35,779 nt of DNA from an uncultured Prevotellaceae bacterium (GCA_902771155.1 CACXVS010000028.1:1-35779); one strand, 5' to 3'. Shown: positions 24,192 to 34,400, numbered from the stretch's first letter. Notes: a model not told the origin generated them from the letters alone. Numbers and translations are program-made.

Positions 24192-25769
24192 TTAAAGTAA
24201 GAATGGAGCACCAGCCCGGCCTATGATCTTATCATATCCATAATGATCGGGCCATGTCTCGACAACACCTGTGGCCGGATTAGGATAAGCCGTATAATAT
24301 AAAATGTACACGGGCACGTGAGGATCTACAGTCTGACTGGTTATAGCCTTCAGTGGGCGCGGATCATCGGCATGGGTATTCAGATACTGTAAGCCGCGCT
24401 CTGTCTCAGGACGAATATCCATGGAAATACGAATACGGTCTAAGAGCCACTCATCGGCATTGGGCAAAAGAAAACTGGCCAGGTCGAACGGCTTCTGCAC
24501 GCGCACACATCCGTGCGACAAGGTGCGGTGTGCACTATTGAAGGCACCCCGATTGCTGGTGTCGTGGAGATAGACATCGAAATCGTTGGGGAATCGGAAC
24601 ACGATGCGGCCCAAGGAATTTCCTGCTCCCCCCTTCTGCCCTACGCGCAGACGACCTGAGCGCAACAAACCAGGGTCCACATGGGCAGGATTAAGCGTGT
24701 CGCCAGAACTGCGATCAATAATATAATAACGGCGCTTGGCAAAATACGAAGAATCGCCACCATGATGAGCCACCTCATTATCGATGATATTCTTTGGGAT
24801 GAGCCACTCGGGATTGACTTGCATATACTTGATCTGACTATGCAGTAGAGGCGTCTTCGTGGCTTTGGCTCCACAAACGATACGCATATTCAGTACCGTA
24901 TCACCACCAACAGCCCACAACTGCAAGGCTGGGATATTCACAAGCACCCTACGACCTGTTTCCTCTGGTTGCTTCACTCTCCATCGGCAGCGTTCCATAT
25001 TCACTGCCAGACGATGACGGGCCTCCTTGTCAGTAGTACGTTCGAGCTCACGCTGAAGGGTCTGGTACAGGCTCGAGGTGGGCTGCGATGACTTGAGGTA
25101 ATCCATCTTAGTTACCCCTGCTTCTGTCAACTTCTCAAGGGCCTCCTTGTAATCAGCAGCCTCAAGGTTATAATCAAATAGCCGCGCATAACTGCCATTA
25201 GGCTTAAAATCCAACTTGTTAAAGAGCCGATCAGGACGTGTGAAGCCATAACGCTGACCACTTGCATAGCGCACATATGCCTTCGAGAGGTAATAGTCCA
25301 GACGAGGCAGCACTTCGTTGATACTTACCCCTATGGAATCGAAAGCCAGACCGTGCACCGTCTGAAGGTCTTCAGCAATCTGGGAGATATAAAATGCCGA
25401 ACTGTCGAGCGCATGTTTAGGAAGTTCACGACTCAGGAAGGCCAACAGCGAATCAGCCTCGGGTACAACCCCCATCCTGGAGTACCACAGCGGCGTACCC
25501 TCGAGTTTACCGATGGCGGCATAGCGTTCCTTCACAACCTTATCACCCTCCCAACGGGCAGAATCGGTTTTCAACAAGCTGTCGAGTTGATGCTCTAACT
25601 GTAAAGTGTCGAGTTGATAGACATAGTTGCCAAAAGCAGACAGTTCAGCCTCACTAGGCTCGTGGTTTCCAGCAACACAGGAACCCAAGAGCACACAGGA
25701 ACCGGCTAGTGATAGAACTAATGAACGGAAACCTTTCTGACTACTTTGCCCACCTTTACGATATAGCAA
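24192..25769 (-). CDS. L,D-transpeptidase lipoprotein (YkuD domain, YcbB/LdtD-like)
   Basis: The ~525-aa protein has a lipoprotein-type signal (hydrophobic SLVLSLAGSCVLLG and lipobox LLGSC, C31), a long alpha-helical N-terminal half with a putative substrate/peptidoglycan-binding region, and a C-terminal YkuD catalytic domain. VNPEWLIPKNI and YLHDTSNRGAF lead to SHGCVRV (H419, nucleophile C421). The family makes 3-3 peptidoglycan crosslinks or attaches proteins to the wall in the periplasm. No ATG or GTG lies upstream of the signal peptide; an in-frame TAA is two codons before the TTG at 25769, so TTG is the likely start. It overlaps the preceding gene by 52 bp. Confidence 0.85.
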   Translation of the reverse strand: MLYRKGGQSSQKGFRSLVLSLAGSCVLLGSCVAGNHEPSEAELSAFGNYVYQLDTLQLEHQLDSLLKTDSARWEGDKVVKERYAAIGKLEGTPLWYSRMGVVPEADSLLAFLSRELPKHALDSSAFYISQIAEDLQTVHGLAFDSIGVSINEVLPRLDYYLSKAYVRYASGQRYGFTRPDRLFNKLDFKPNGSYARLFDYNLEAADYKEALEKLTEAGVTKMDYLKSSQPTSSLYQTLQRELERTTDKEARHRLAVNMERCRWRVKQPEETGRRVLVNIPALQLWAVGGDTVLNMRIVCGAKATKTPLLHSQIKYMQVNPEWLIPKNIIDNEVAHHGGDSSYFAKRRYYIIDRSSGDTLNPAHVDPGLLRSGRLRVGQKGGAGNSLGRIVFRFPNDFDVYLHDTSNRGAFNSAHRTLSHGCVRVQKPFDLASFLLPNADEWLLDRIRISMDIRPETERGLQYLNTHADDPRPLKAITSQTVDPHVPVYILYYTAYPNPATGVVETWPDHYGYDKIIGRAGAPFLL

Positions 25770-26038
25770 CCTTTAGGAATATTCAGTTCAAATTTTTGTG
25801 AAGGGTTGTCTATCTGCTGCTCAAAGACCTTCTTACCCGTCAACGAGATCACTTCAAGCGTTAAGCCTTCACCACCCGAAACATAAATAGAACCCTGTGA
25901 ATATGAGATCGACACTTCATCATCCTGAAAGTCCAGAATGCCTGCAGCGTAATTTTTCGACACACTGGCATTGGCCGTTGTCGGAACAAACAAGGCAAGG
26001 GCCAAAACAGCAGATACGATGATTACAATTCTCTTCAT
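25718..26038 (-). CDS. Mini secreted protein resembling a stand-alone T9SS-type C-terminal domain
   Basis: The ATG at 26038 (or 26044) gives 106 residues. A signal peptide (MKRIVIIVSAVLALALFVPTTANA) is followed by only ~82 residues. Their second half (LEVISLTGKKVFEQQ, then IPKGCYIVKVGKVVRKVSV) matches the beta-sandwich sorting domain found at the end of type IX secretion cargo in Bacteroidetes. There is no passenger domain. Consensus promoter elements lie upstream. The last 52 bp overlap the L,D-transpeptidase gene in another frame. Function is unknown; it might be a decoy, a periplasmic chaperone or a remnant. Confidence 0.7.
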   Translation of the reverse strand: MKRIVIIVSAVLALALFVPTTANASVSKNYAAGILDFQDDEVSISYSQGSIYVSGGEGLTLEVISLTGKKVFEQQIDNPSQKFELNIPKGCYIVKVGKVVRKVSVH

Positions 26039-26055
26039 ATACATAAATTCCTTCG

Positions 26056-26087
26056 CAAAAGTACGAAAAAAAACGTATTCTACCAAA
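26056..26087 (-). promoter_or_regulatory. Promoter of the five-gene sigma/L,D-transpeptidase operon
   Basis: On the minus strand TTTG (26084-26087), a 20-bp spacer and TACTTTTG (26056-26063) match the housekeeping consensus, 17 bp before the ATG at 26038. Confidence 0.7.
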
Positions 26088-26119
26088 TATTTCGGCAAAA
26101 AAGTGCAGTTTTAAGGCCA

Positions 26120-26911
26120 TTATACGTCAAAAACGGCTATTTCGTTACTCAAAAATGTGTTTTCAAACACCTCTTTGGCCTCGTTGAGCAACACCTCTTC
26201 TTTCTCATAGCGCGAACTGTAATGGCCCAGCAACAGCTTCCCCACCTTAGCTTCGGCAGCCACCATAGCAGCCTGGCGCGCCGTAGAGTGGTAATACTTC
26301 TCCGACTGCGCGATATGGTCTTCACCATAGGTGCTCTCGTGGTACAGGGTATCGACACCCATCAGCTGCTCGTGTAACTTGGGCATATAGCGCGTGTCGC
26401 TGATATAGGCATAGCTGCGAAGGTGGTCCTCAGGTCTGCGCGTGGGTTTCTCTTTGATCAGATAACCGCAGCAAGGCACACGATGCTCCAGCGGGATACT
26501 CTCTACCGTGATGCTGCGATCCTCGTAAACCACCTTTCGTTGAGAAGTATCCACGGGATAGAACACCACCTCAAAACCCAGATCGTGGGTGAAGAACCGT
26601 ATCTGGCGATCCAGTTCTTCTCCCAGTGCCTCTGGTCCATAGATATGCAGACGAGCCGTGCGCCCCAACAGTCCGAAGGTGGAGATCATGCCGATGAGTC
26701 CGAAACAATGGTCACCATGAAGATGAGTGATAAACACATGCCCCAACTTGGTAAACCGCAGACGACTCTTGCGAAGCTGCATCTGCGTACCTTCGGCACA
26801 ATCCAGCATCAGCAACTTCTGACGCACCTCAACTACCTGCGACGAAGCATTATGACGGAGCGTAGGAAGCGCACTGCCACAGCCTAATATATGTACCCTA
26901 AAGGGATCCAC
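26120..26911 (-). CDS. rnz: Ribonuclease Z (tRNA 3' processing), internally shortened
   Basis: The 263-aa metallo-beta-lactamase-fold protein has GCGSALPTLRHNASSQ, the metal motif THLHGDHCFGL, LEHRVPCCGYL, SYAYISDT and LLLGHYSSRY, so all metal ligands appear to be kept. It cleaves tRNA precursors just after the discriminator base. Bacteroidetes homologues are, from memory, about 300 residues and have roughly 40 residues between the EK after CCGYLxx and RxYAYxSDT; here only EKPTRRPEDHL joins them. This deletion accounts for the reduced length. It is the third gene of a mazG-lipoprotein-rnz run, with a 9-bp gap to the lipoprotein gene. Confidence 0.9.
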   Translation of the reverse strand: MDPFRVHILGCGSALPTLRHNASSQVVEVRQKLLMLDCAEGTQMQLRKSRLRFTKLGHVFITHLHGDHCFGLIGMISTFGLLGRTARLHIYGPEALGEELDRQIRFFTHDLGFEVVFYPVDTSQRKVVYEDRSITVESIPLEHRVPCCGYLIKEKPTRRPEDHLRSYAYISDTRYMPKLHEQLMGVDTLYHESTYGEDHIAQSEKYYHSTARQAAMVAAEAKVGKLLLGHYSSRYEKEEVLLNEAKEVFENTFLSNEIAVFDV

Positions 26912-26920
26912 TATCGACAG

Positions 26921-27616
26921 TTATATCTTATTAAACTCGTCGTTGGTATCCTCAAGTTCCAGTCCGTGAAGATCCACTTTGGGTTTCTCTTTCCAACGTT
27001 TATACTCGAAGGTCTCGATCTCATCCTTGGGCTTGTTCAGCGTGCGGTAAGCCAAAGTGTCGGCACCCAGAGCCAGAATCTCGTAGCGGTTCTCTTCCTC
27101 CTCATCACCACCGCCTTCGCGTACCAACAGGATTTCAAGCTCTCCGTTGAAGATCTTCCACGTGCGATAAATGATGGTGCTCTGGTCGATGCTCTCTGCC
27201 ACGCCGCCTTCTTTAATGCGGATGCCAATCTCATCGCTACCATCCAGCGGATCGGGCATCACCCAGTCGCCCAACAGTGTGTTCAGATTAATCACAATCT
27301 CAGCTTCCTTACCAGTCTTGTCGGCCACCACAGCCATACGGTCAGAAACCTGCATGCCACCAAACACCTTACCAGCCTCGTTAGCCTTCGTCAGACTCAG
27401 ACGCAGTGTATCACCGCTGTCGGTAATCATCTCGAGGGTGTTCATAGCAGAACCATCTGTACAAATGCCATAAATGGTTTTGTCACGGGGCACTAGTTCT
27501 TCTGTGTTTTCAGAATCCTGATCTACTTCAGCGGTCTGCTGTTGCTGTTTTCCACCACAGCTGCCGAGTGCAAACACTGCGGCAGCAGTCATCATTAAAA
27601 GAGATACTTTTTTCAT
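26921..27616 (-). CDS. Lipocalin-like lipoprotein of unknown function
   Basis: The 231-aa protein has a lipoprotein signal peptide (MKKVSLLMMTAAAVFALGSC, lipidated C20), a Gln/Glu linker and a two-part beta-rich body. The segments TIYGICTDGSAMNTLEMI and GDRMAVVADK-like (SDRMAVVADK), then TLLGDWVMPDP and GIRIKEGGVAESI, match a recurrent Bacteroidales lipoprotein family with lipocalin-like second half. Location is the periplasmic face of a membrane. It lies between mazG (33 bp) and rnz (9 bp) in the same direction. Ligand and role are unknown. Confidence 0.7.
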   Translation of the reverse strand: MKKVSLLMMTAAAVFALGSCGGKQQQQTAEVDQDSENTEELVPRDKTIYGICTDGSAMNTLEMITDSGDTLRLSLTKANEAGKVFGGMQVSDRMAVVADKTGKEAEIVINLNTLLGDWVMPDPLDGSDEIGIRIKEGGVAESIDQSTIIYRTWKIFNGELEILLVREGGGDEEEENRYEILALGADTLAYRTLNKPKDEIETFEYKRWKEKPKVDLHGLELEDTNDEFNKI

Positions 27617-27649
27617 AACACCTATTTTAATATAAATACACTTAATTCC

Positions 27650-28522
27650 TTAATCTCGAACCTCATTTTTCTTGGCCTCATTCCACAAGGCGTCCATCTC
27701 CTCGAGTGTCATTTCTGTCAAAGGCTTGCCTTTCATAATGCTATGATCCTCAATATAATTGAAGCGATTGATAAACTTTCGGTTTGTCATCTCAAGGGCA
27801 TTGTCCGGATTCAGTTTATACAGGCGTGCAGCATTGATGACAGAGAAGAGAAAGTCGCCCAGTTCCTCTGTCGAACGCTGCTTATCCTCATGGGCCAGTT
27901 CAGCCTCGAGTTCATCGAGTTCCTCGCGTACTTTCTTCCATACATCCTGCTTGTCTTCCCAATCGAAGCCCACATTACGGGCTTTATCTTGAATGCGATA
28001 GGCCTTAATCAGACTGGGCAAAGCCTCGGGAACGCCCGAGAGCACACGCTCGTTACCGTCTTTCTCTTTCAACTTAATCTGTTCCCAGTTCTCAAGCACC
28101 TGTGTAACGGTGGTGATCTTGCCGGAATCTGCGGGGTTTCCCGAATTGTCGTAGTTCTCCGGCACGTAAGGCAAGGGCTTAGGATTCTCGGCATCAATCT
28201 GAGATGGATGATATACATGCGGATGACGCGTTATCATCTTCTTTGTCAGTGCATTACACACGTCGGCCATATCAAATTGTGCCTTCTCTTCGGCTATCTT
28301 CGCATAGAAGCAGATATGCAACAGCACATCGCCCAGTTCCTTACAGATATCAAGGATATCATTCTTGATCAGGGCATCACAGAGCTCGTAAGTCTCCTCG
28401 ATGGTATTGGGTCTCAGACTCTCGTTGGTCTGCTTTTTGTCCCACGGACAATTAGCTCTCAAAGCGTCCAACACATCGAGAAACCGACCGAAAGCCTGCA
28501 TCTTTTCTTCCTTCGTATGCAT
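27650..28522 (-). CDS. mazG: Nucleoside triphosphate pyrophosphohydrolase MazG
   Basis: The 290-aa protein has tandem MazG folds. The first (about 10-95) shows CPWDKKQTNESLRPNTIEE, IEETYEL and KELGDVLLHI. The second (about 185-255) shows KARNVGFDWED, REELDELEAEL and EELGDFLFSV. It hydrolyses dNTPs/NTPs to the monophosphate and limits ppGpp signalling in enterobacteria. An extra ~25-residue linker (NPKPLPYVPENYDNSGNPAD region) makes it slightly longer than E. coli MazG. It is first in the mazG-lipoprotein-rnz unit, with a TATCTTTG box on the minus strand at 28543-28550. Confidence 0.92.
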   Translation of the reverse strand: MHTKEEKMQAFGRFLDVLDALRANCPWDKKQTNESLRPNTIEETYELCDALIKNDILDICKELGDVLLHICFYAKIAEEKAQFDMADVCNALTKKMITRHPHVYHPSQIDAENPKPLPYVPENYDNSGNPADSGKITTVTQVLENWEQIKLKEKDGNERVLSGVPEALPSLIKAYRIQDKARNVGFDWEDKQDVWKKVREELDELEAELAHEDKQRSTEELGDFLFSVINAARLYKLNPDNALEMTNRKFINRFNYIEDHSIMKGKPLTEMTLEEMDALWNEAKKNEVRD

Positions 28523-28542
28523 AATTTTTATAAATTATGTGG

Positions 28543-28580
28543 CAAAGATACGACTTTTCGCTGGAATTTTACTAATTTTG
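28543..28580. promoter_or_regulatory. Divergent -7 boxes of mazG and valS
   Basis: Minus-strand TATCTTTG (28543-28550, for mazG) and plus-strand TAATTTTG (28573-28580, for valS) are separated by 22 bp. RNA polymerase footprints on the two promoters would overlap. Neither has a clear TTTG at -33. Confidence 0.55.
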
Positions 28581-28634
28581 CAGCGATTTTTTAAGAAATT
28601 GCGATTTTAGAGCATAGAAATAACAAAAAATAAT

Positions 28635-31406
28635 ATGGAATTAGCAAGCAAGTACGACCCAAAAGAGGTCGAAGGCAAATGGTATCAGTACTGGCTCGAT
28701 CACAAACTTTTCGCCAGCAAACCCGATGGACGTGAACCCTATACGATCGTTATTCCCCCGCCCAACGTAACCGGTGTGCTCCACATGGGTCACATGTTGA
28801 ACAACACCATCCAGGACATCTTAGTGCGCCGTGCCCGCATGGAAGGCAAGAATGCCTGCTGGGTGCCTGGCACCGACCACGCCTCTATCGCCACAGAGGC
28901 TAAGGTGGTGAAGAAACTGGCAGAACAGGGAATTAAGAAGCACGACCTGACGCGTGAGCAGTTCCTGGAGCACGCCTGGGACTGGACTCACGAGCACGGA
29001 GGCATCATCCTCAAGCAGTTACGCCGTCTGGGTGCCAGCTGCGACTGGGACCGCACCGCCTTCACGATGGACGAGAAGCGTTCAGAGAGTGTCATCAAGG
29101 TGTTCGTCGATCTCTACAACAAAGGTCTCATCTATCGTGGCCTGCGTATGGTGAACTGGGATCCGAAGGCCCTTACTGCCCTCTCTACCGAGGAGGTGAT
29201 TTATAAAGAGGAGCAGAGCCATCTGTTCCATCTGAAATATTATGTGGCAGATCCCGAGAATCTGGTTATTCCCGAGAATCCTGAAGAATCAGGCAACGTC
29301 ATCCATAAGGATGCCAAAGGCTATTACGCCGTAGTAGCCACTACGCGCCCTGAAACCATCATGGGCGATACCGCTATGTGTATCAACCCCAAGGACCCGA
29401 AGAACCAGTGGCTGAAAGGTCGCAAGGTCATCGTTCCTCTGGTGAACCGTGTGATCCCCGTGATTGAAGACCGCTACGTGGATATCGAGTTCGGTACGGG
29501 CTGTCTGAAGGTGACACCAGCTCACGACACCAACGACTATATGCTTGGTAAGACGCACAATCTGGAAACCATCGACATCTTCAACCCCGACGGCACCATC
29601 TCCGAGCAGTCGCCCATCTATGTGGGTATGGACCGCATGGACTGCCGCAAGCAGATTGCCAAGGACCTTCAGGAAGCCGGTCTGATGGAGAAGATTGAAG
29701 ACTATGTGAACAAGGTGGGCTACTCTGAGCGTAACCCCGACACAGCCATCGAGCCGCGCCTCTCACTGCAGTGGTTCCTCAAGATGCAGCACTTTGCCGA
29801 CATCGCCCTGCCTCCTGTATTGAATGGCGAACTGAAGTTCTATCCGCAGAAATACGTGAACACCTATAAGAACTGGCTGGAGAATATCCAGGACTGGTGT
29901 ATCTCTCGCCAGCTTTGGTGGGGCCATCGTATTCCAGCCTACTATATTGAAGCCCCCTCCAACCTCCCCCAAAAGGGTGAGGCTATTCCCGAAAACGCAT
30001 TCGTTGTGGCTGTGACAGAAGAGGAGGCATACAAACTTGCTGTCGAGAAATTCCCACAACTGAAGAACCTTCCCCCCTTGGGTGACACAGGCAGGGGCTT
30101 TACCTTGCGCCAGGAAGAGGATGCCCTCGACACCTGGTTCTCTTCATGGCTCTGGCCTATCTCCCTGTTCGACGGCATCAACAATCCCGGCAACGAGGAA
30201 CTGAATTACTATTACCCCACCAACGACCTGGTGACGGGTCCTGATATCATCTTCTTCTGGGTGTCGCGCATGATTATGGCCGGCTACGAGTTTGTAGGCA
30301 AGATGCCTTTCAAGAACGTATATTTCACGGGTATCGTTCGCGACAAGCTGGGTCGTAAGATGTCAAAATCACTCGGCAACAGCCCCGACCCCATCGAACT
30401 CATCGAGAAGTTTGGTGCCGACGGTGTGCGTATGGGCATGATGCTCTCCGCCCCCGCAGGCAACGATATCCTCTTCGATGAGACCCTCTGCGAGCAGGGA
30501 CGTAACTTCAACAATAAGATATGGAACGCCTTCCGCCTCGTGAAGGGTTGGAGAGTGGCCGATATCGAGCAGTCGGAGGCTGGTAAGATTGCAACCTCGT
30601 GGTTCGAGGCCAAACTGCGCCAGACCAATGCCGAAGTTGACGACCTCTTCAAGAAGTACCGCATCTCAGAGGCCCTGATGGCAGTCTATAAGCTCTTCTG
30701 GGACGAGTTCTCCTCATGGTACCTGGAGATGGTGAAGCCCGCCTATATTAATGGTGAGGCACAGCCCATCGACCAGTTGACCTACGACAAGACCCTCGGA
30801 TTCTTCGAGCAGCTGCTGAAGATGCTCCACCCCTTCATGCCGTTTATCACCGAGGAGCTGTGGCAGCACCTCTACGACCGCAAGGATGGCGAGAGCATCA
30901 TGCGCGACAAGCTCGAGATTGCCGCACCCACCGAAGCCGACGCTAAGCTTGTCGATCAGATCGAGAACGTGAAGCAGATCGTGTCGGGTGTCCGTACTGT
31001 ACGCTCTTCCAAGAACATTGCCCCGAAGGAGCAGGTTGAGCTGCAGGTGATCGACCAGAACGACTTCGCCGATTTCTATCCAGTGATCATCAAGATGGCT
31101 AACCTCAGCTTTATCAACATTGTGGTTGAGAAAGATCCAACAGCCTCTGCCTTCATGGTAGGCACCTACGAGTTTGCAGTGCCCCTCGGCAATATGATCG
31201 ACGTAGAGGCCGAGATCGCCAAGATGGAGGCACAGCTCCAGCACCTTGAGGGATTCCTTGCCGGTGTCAAGAAGAAGCTCTCCAACGAGCGTTTTGTGCA
31301 GAATGCCCCCGAGGCCGTTGTCGCCCTGGAGCGCAAAAAGCAGAGCGACTCTGAAGAGAAGATTGCCTCACTGAAAGAATCCATTGCAGCTTTGAGAAAT
31401 CAATAA
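28635..31406 (+). CDS. valS: Valyl-tRNA synthetase with two small in-frame inserts
   Basis: The 923-aa class I synthetase has the HIGH-equivalent HMGH (50-53), a CP1 editing domain ([24 protein letters not shown]), the KMSKS motif (575-579), the anticodon-binding helical domain and a C-terminal coiled coil (about 850-920). It charges tRNA-Val and edits Thr. Two stretches not expected in the family, residues 439-452 and 478-489, flank the conserved [15 protein letters not shown] segment between the editing domain and the second half of the catalytic core. They are encoded by related GC-rich palindromic sequences. carB follows 19 bp downstream. Confidence 0.95.
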   Translation: MELASKYDPKEVEGKWYQYWLDHKLFASKPDGREPYTIVIPPPNVTGVLHMGHMLNNTIQDILVRRARMEGKNACWVPGTDHASIATEAKVVKKLAEQGIKKHDLTREQFLEHAWDWTHEHGGIILKQLRRLGASCDWDRTAFTMDEKRSESVIKVFVDLYNKGLIYRGLRMVNWDPKALTALSTEEVIYKEEQSHLFHLKYYVADPENLVIPENPEESGNVIHKDAKGYYAVVATTRPETIMGDTAMCINPKDPKNQWLKGRKVIVPLVNRVIPVIEDRYVDIEFGTGCLKVTPAHDTNDYMLGKTHNLETIDIFNPDGTISEQSPIYVGMDRMDCRKQIAKDLQEAGLMEKIEDYVNKVGYSERNPDTAIEPRLSLQWFLKMQHFADIALPPVLNGELKFYPQKYVNTYKNWLENIQDWCISRQLWWGHRIPAYYIEAPSNLPQKGEAIPENAFVVAVTEEEAYKLAVEKFPQLKNLPPLGDTGRGFTLRQEEDALDTWFSSWLWPISLFDGINNPGNEELNYYYPTNDLVTGPDIIFFWVSRMIMAGYEFVGKMPFKNVYFTGIVRDKLGRKMSKSLGNSPDPIELIEKFGADGVRMGMMLSAPAGNDILFDETLCEQGRNFNNKIWNAFRLVKGWRVADIEQSEAGKIATSWFEAKLRQTNAEVDDLFKKYRISEALMAVYKLFWDEFSSWYLEMVKPAYINGEAQPIDQLTYDKTLGFFEQLLKMLHPFMPFITEELWQHLYDRKDGESIMRDKLEIAAPTEADAKLVDQIENVKQIVSGVRTVRSSKNIAPKEQVELQVIDQNDFADFYPVIIKMANLSFINIVVEKDPTASAFMVGTYEFAVPLGNMIDVEAEIAKMEAQLQHLEGFLAGVKKKLSNERFVQNAPEAVVALERKKQSDSEEKIASLKESIAALRNQ
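29949..29990 (+). repeat. GC-rich palindromic insert, copy 1, within valS
   Basis: Positions 29963-29970 (CCTCCCCC) and 29975-29982 (GGGTGAGG) form an 8-bp stem with one mismatch and an AAAA loop. It translates in frame as residues 439-452, with a NLPQKGE core. The motif at 29961-29980 is 15 of 20 identical to the second copy. Confidence 0.7.
30066..30101 (+). repeat. GC-rich palindromic insert, copy 2, within valS
   Basis: Positions 30066-30085 align with 29961-29980 at 15 of 20 bases and in the same reading frame, giving NLPPLGD. Its right end GGGGCTT is the reverse complement of AAGCCCC at the left end of copy 1, so the pair also has inverted outer ends. It encodes residues 478-489. Confidence 0.7.
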
Positions 31407-31425
31407 AAATAACCATAAAAGAATT

Positions 31426-34400
31426 ATGAAGAAAGAACTGAAGAAGGTGCTGGTTCTCGGCTCTGGCGCCTTGAAGATTGGACAGGCCGGTGAATTTGAC
31501 TACTCCGGATCGCAGGCTCTGAAGGCCCTGCGCGAGGAAGGCATCAAGAGTGTGCTCGTAAACCCCAACATCGCAACCATCCAGACCAGTGAGGGTATTG
31601 CAGACAAGGTGTATTTCCAGCCTGTCAACACCCACTTCGTCACCGAAATCATCAAGAAGGAGCGTCCCGATGGCATCCTGCTGGCTTTCGGTGGTCAGAC
31701 AGCACTTAACTGTGGTACCGAACTCTATCTGAACGGCACCCTGAAGGAGTATGGTGTCGAGGTGCTGGGTACCAGCGTCGAGGCCATCATGAACACCGAG
31801 GACCGCGACCTCTTTGTGAAGAAACTGGGAGAGGTCGATCTGAAAGTGCCCGTCAGCCATGCTGTCGAATCGATGGAAGATGCCCTGAAGGCAGCCCACG
31901 AGATCGGCTTCCCCATCATGATCCGTTCAGCCTACGCCCTTGGCGGTCTGGGCTCCGGAATATGCCCCGACGAGAAGCGCTTCATCGAACTGGCCGAGTC
32001 GGCCTTCACCTTCGCCCCGCAGATCCTCGTCGAGGAGTCGCTGAAGGGATGGAAGGAGATTGAGTTCGAGTGCATCCGCGATGCCAACGACCGCTGCTTC
32101 ACCGTAGCCTCGATGGAGAACTTCGACCCCCTCGGCATCCACACGGGCGAATCTATCGTGGTGGCCCCCACCTGCTCGCTCAAGGACGATCAGGTGAAGA
32201 TGCTTCAGGATATCACCATCCGCTGCGTGAAGCACCTGGGTATCGTGGGTGAGTGCAACATTCAGTTCGCTTTCAACGCCGAGACCAACGACTACCGCAT
32301 CATCGAGATCAACGCCCGCCTCTCGCGCTCTTCGGCACTCGCCTCGAAAGCCACCGGCTATCCCCTCGCCTTCGTGGCAGCCAAGATTGCCCTGGGCTAC
32401 ACCCTCGACCAGATTGGTGAGATGGGTACCACCTCGTCGGCTTACGTCGCTCCGCAGCTCGACTATATGATCTGTAAGATTCCCCGTTGGGACCTCACCA
32501 AGTTTGCCGGTGTCAGCCGTCAGATTGGCTCTTCGATGAAATCCGTAGGCGAGATTATGTCGATAGGCCGCTCGTTCGAGGAGATGATGCAGAAAGGCCT
32601 GCGCATGATCGGTCAGGGCATGCACGGATTCGTGGGCAACGACCACACCAAGTTCGACAACCTCGACGAAGAGCTGGCCAACCCCACCGACCTGCGCATC
32701 TTCGCCATCGCCCAGGCTCTTGAAGAGGGCTACACCATCGAGCGCATCGAGGAGCTCACCAAGATCGACGTCTGGTTCCTGGAGCGCCTGAAGCATATCG
32801 TCGATCTGAAGCACGAGCTGCAGAAGTACAACAAGCTTGAGGAACTGCCCGACGAACTGCTGCTCGAGGTGAAGCGCTGCGGGTTCAGCGACTTCCAGAT
32901 TGCCCGCTTCGTGCTGAAGTCTAAGTCCACCAATATGGAGAAGGAGAATCTCGAGGTGCGCAAGTACCGCAAGCAGAAAGGCATCGTGCCCTCTGTAAAG
33001 CGCATCCCCACGGTAGCCTCCGAGCATCCCGAGCTCACCAACTACCTCTACTTCACCTATACCCATGTGCCCGCCTTCGGTGATCCTACAGGAGAGAAAT
33101 ATGTACCCGCGCACGATATTAATTATTACGCACACGAGAAATCGGTTGTCGTACTCGGCTCCGGAGCCTACCGCATCGGCTCGAGCGTAGAGTTCGACTG
33201 GTGCTCTGTGAATGCCATCAACACGGCCCGCAAGCTGGGTTACAAGTCGATTATGATCAACTACAACCCCGAGACCGTATCAACCGACTACGACATGTGC
33301 GACCGCCTCTACTTCGATGAGCTGTCGATGGAGCGCGTGCTCGATGTCATCGACCTCGAACAGCCCCGTGGCGTCATCGTCAGCGTTGGTGGCCAGATAC
33401 CCAACAACCTCGCCATGAAGCTCCATCGCCAGGGAGTGCCCGTACTCGGCACCTCGCCTGTCGATATCGACCGTGCAGAGAACCGCGACAAGTTCTCGGC
33501 CATGCTCGACAAGTTGGGCATCGACCAGCCCGCATGGCAGGCCCTCACCTCGTTCGACGATGTGAAGACCTTCGTGGCAAAGGTAGGCTATCCCGTGCTG
33601 GTACGCCCCTCTTACGTGCTCTCAGGCGCCGCCATGAACGTGTGCTACGATGAAGAAGAGCTGCACCGTTTCCTCAACATGGCCACCGAGGTCTCCAAGG
33701 AGTTCCCCGTGGTGGTATCGAAGTTCATGACCGAGACCAAGGAAATCGAGTTCGATGCCGTAGCCGACAAGGGCGAGGTGGTAGAGTATGCCATCTCCGA
33801 GCACGTCGAGTATGCAGGTGTCCACTCGGGCGACGCCACGATGGTGTTCCCTGCCCAGAACATCTACTTCTCCACCGTCCGCCAGATTAAGAAGATAGCC
33901 CGTAAGATAGCAGCCGAGCTCAACATCTCGGGTCCGTTCAACATCCAGTTCCTCGCCAAGAACCGCGAGGTGAAGGTCATCGAGTGCAATCTGCGCGCCT
34001 CGCGTTCGTTCCCCTTCGTGTCGAAGATCCTGAAGCGCAACTTCATCGAGACCGCCACGAAGATCATGCTCGATGCCCCCTATCAGCGCCCCGACAAGAG
34101 CGAGTTCGACATCGACCGTATCGGTGTGAAAGCCTCCCAGTTCTCGTTTGCCCGTCTTCAGAATGCCGATCCCGTTCTGGGTGTCGATATGAGTTCCACC
34201 GGCGAGGTGGGCTGTCTGGGCGACGACCTCAACGAAGCCCTGCTCAACTCACTGATTGCCACAGGCTACTCGATTCCTAAGGATGCCGTCCTCATCAGCT
34301 CGGGTGGCGCCAAGGGTAAGGTGTCGCTGCTCGAGCCAGCCCAGCAGCTTGCCAAGAAGGGCTACACCATCTACGCCACCGGTGGCACAGCCAAGTTCTT

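Noticed and set aside
31927..33135. 402-codon open frame antisense to carB
   Set aside because: It is a shadow of the strongly biased carB codon use. It has no family motif, promoter or low-complexity-free core, and carB is certain.
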